In this document: positions 40,896 through 42,023 of the stretch, in pieces
How the letters are laid out: the number at the start of each line of letters is the position of its first letter
How positions within the stretch are numbered: position 1 is the stretch's first letter
Assembly (NCBI GenBank): GCA_020348305.1
Contig: CP070746.1
Coordinates: 4,467,511 to 4,509,533, forward strand
Origin: Desulfobacterales bacterium
GTDB taxonomy: Bacteria; Desulfobacterota; Desulfobacteria; Desulfobacterales; JAHEIW01
Direction of reading: 5' to 3'
DNA length: 42,023 nt
The notes under the pieces: generated by a model
Told to the model about the DNA's origin: nothing
The model's input: only the letters and a program-made list of their open reading frames with translations
Database searches by the model: none
Made by a program: the position numbers and the translations under genes

Positions 40896-42023
40896 ATGTA
40901 TTGCCCCGAATGTCAGATTGAGAACCCAGAGGACTCCAAATTCTGTAACGAATGCGGTCACAATTTCCACCTAACATCAAATGCAACTCCCCAAGTCTTC
41001 TCTTTTGACGAAAAAATAGAAAAGATTAAAAGATATCTTCCACAAGGCCTCACTGAAAAGATCCTCTCCCAAAAAGACAAAATCGAAGGCGAACGCAAAC
41101 AAGTTACTGTCATGTTCTGCGATATGGAAAGGTTTACCTCTCTTGTCGATAGGATAGGCCCTGAAGAGGCTTACGGTATCATGGACGAGGTTTACGAAAT
41201 TCTCATTCATAATGTCCACGACTTTGAGGGGACAGTCAACGAAATGACCGGGGATGGGATCATGGCTCTTTTTGGGGCTCCCATAGCTCTGGAAGATGCA
41301 CCTCATCGGGCCCTTTGGTCCGCCCTGTCTATCCACAGTGGGATCGCCAGATTCAACGATCAAAAAAAGGGTATAGGACCCATCAAGATGCGGATTGGAA
41401 TTCACACCGGACCTGTGATCGTGGGAACTCTGGGCAATGACCTGAGGGTAGAATTCAAGGCAGTGGGCAATACCGTCAATTTAGCCTCCCGAATGGAAGA
41501 ATTGGCAGAAGCGGGATCTATCTATGTGACCGAAGAGACATTCAGGCTGACCAAGGAGCTCTTTCGGTTTGAGGCCATAGGGAAAAAGTCGGTTAGGGGC
41601 AAAAAGGAATCGATTCCCGTATATAAAGTTCTATCCGGTAAAAAGGATGGATACCGCCCACGTCTGGGCTCTGAGCGGATGATCTTTTCCGAGATGGTTG
41701 GTAGGGGCAAAGAGCTAGATCGTTTAGAGCTCCAAGTGATGAAGGCTATAAACGGTGAGGGTTCGGTTATTAATATTATTGGTGAGGCTGGAATCGGTAA
41801 ATCAAGGCTCGTGGCTGAATTGAAGAAATGCGAGCCGATGAAGAGAGTAACCCTTCTTGAGGGAAGGGCGATTTCGATAGGAAGGAATCTAAGTTTTCAT
41901 CCGGTCATTGACATTTTAAAGCAATGGGCGCGGATAAGGGAAGATGATGGAGAAGCAATGGTATTCGGAAAGTTGGAGGCTGCAGTCAAGAATCTGTATC
42001 CGGAAGAGTTCGGTGAGGTGCTT
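40896..42023 (+). CDS. Zinc-ribbon / class III nucleotidyl cyclase / AAA ATPase protein (partial, cut by window end)
   Basis: The frame is open from ATG 40896 (AAGGA seven bases before) to the window edge, 376 codons. Domain order: zinc ribbon CPECQIE ... CNECGHNF (residues 3-24); class III cyclase homology domain with VMFCDMERFTSLVDRIGP, MTGDGIMALFGAP and VGNTVNLASRMEELA (about 70-250), metal aspartates present; then an ATPase with the P-loop GEAGIGKSRL (about 296-305). These match large signalling proteins with TPR-type C-terminal regions. The cyclic product and signal are not known. The C-terminal end is missing from the window. Confidence 0.9.
   Translation, partial: MYCPECQIENPEDSKFCNECGHNFHLTSNATPQVFSFDEKIEKIKRYLPQGLTEKILSQKDKIEGERKQVTVMFCDMERFTSLVDRIGPEEAYGIMDEVYEILIHNVHDFEGTVNEMTGDGIMALFGAPIALEDAPHRALWSALSIHSGIARFNDQKKGIGPIKMRIGIHTGPVIVGTLGNDLRVEFKAVGNTVNLASRMEELAEAGSIYVTEETFRLTKELFRFEAIGKKSVRGKKESIPVYKVLSGKKDGYRPRLGSERMIFSEMVGRGKELDRLELQVMKAINGEGSVINIIGEAGIGKSRLVAELKKCEPMKRVTLLEGRAISIGRNLSFHPVIDILKQWARIREDDGEAMVFGKLEAAVKNLYPEEFGEVL

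Noticed and set aside
1..42023. CRISPR arrays, tRNA, rRNA, prophage or insertion sequences
   Set aside because: The heptamer arrays have no spacers and are too short and degenerate for CRISPR. No transposase, integrase, phage gene or tRNA cloverleaf was recognised by eye; a tRNAscan or ISfinder run could still find a weak one.

Overview
The window is a chromosomal segment of a Gram-negative anaerobe-like bacterium, most probably a member of the Desulfobacterota (former Deltaproteobacteria, Desulfobacterales-like). This is an inference from gene content and style: a precorrin-2 dehydrogenase / ccsA-hemX / hemA block, a proteobacterial DksA, long-form HisG, an MtaA-type UroD-family protein, two PPK2 kinases, an Elp3-like radical SAM gene after rnc, TTG and GTG starts, and moderate GC with one GC-rich gene. 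There is no rRNA, tRNA, CRISPR array, transposase or phage gene that I can recognise.

Layout. 1-2.4 kb: STAS protein, pyruvate-kinase-C-like protein, zinc-ribbon protein, TrmL. 2.6-5.2 kb: clpB with a clear terminator. 5.3-10.1 kb: NrnA-like DHH phosphoesterase, RNase Z-like MBL protein, then precorrin-2 dehydrogenase, ccsA/hemX-like gene and hemA as a tetrapyrrole/cytochrome operon. 10.3-15.2 kb: fabD, a small unknown protein, dksA, PHP phosphoesterase, rnc and a radical SAM gene. 15.5-27.7 kb: a polyphosphate island (below). 27.7-28.3 kb: gene relics and repeats. 28.3-30.8 kb: class A penicillin-binding protein. 31.0-35.2 kb: hisI, hisG, an aminotransferase, engB, era. 35.3-38.4 kb: UroD-family protein followed by a belt of gene fragments around one intact unknown gene. 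38.4-42.0 kb: QueG-like iron-sulfur protein, a small unknown protein divergent from a CGNR zinc-finger gene, and a zinc-ribbon/class III cyclase/AAA ATPase gene cut by the window end.

The most interesting region is the polyphosphate island: ppk1, a CYTH-like/CHAD protein, a ParA-type ATPase, a guanylate-kinase-like protein with a damaged P-loop, two CYTH-like proteins, a small zinc-knuckle protein, SixA, a 37-residue protein of which 22 residues are lysine, a CBS protein, two PPK2 kinases (one with a lysine-rich leader), a metallophosphoesterase and a HhH/lysine-rich coil protein. CHAD, parA and the kinase-like gene overlap by ATGA and must be co-translated. I propose, as inference, a polyphosphate-granule handling or positioning system.

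A second theme is a family of degenerate arrays with a strict 7-base period in at least ten loci, nearly all intergenic. Unit sequence differs between loci but the period is the same. They resemble in form the heptameric STRR repeats of filamentous cyanobacteria. One array is read through as the N-terminal extension of the radical SAM protein, and others abut gene relics.
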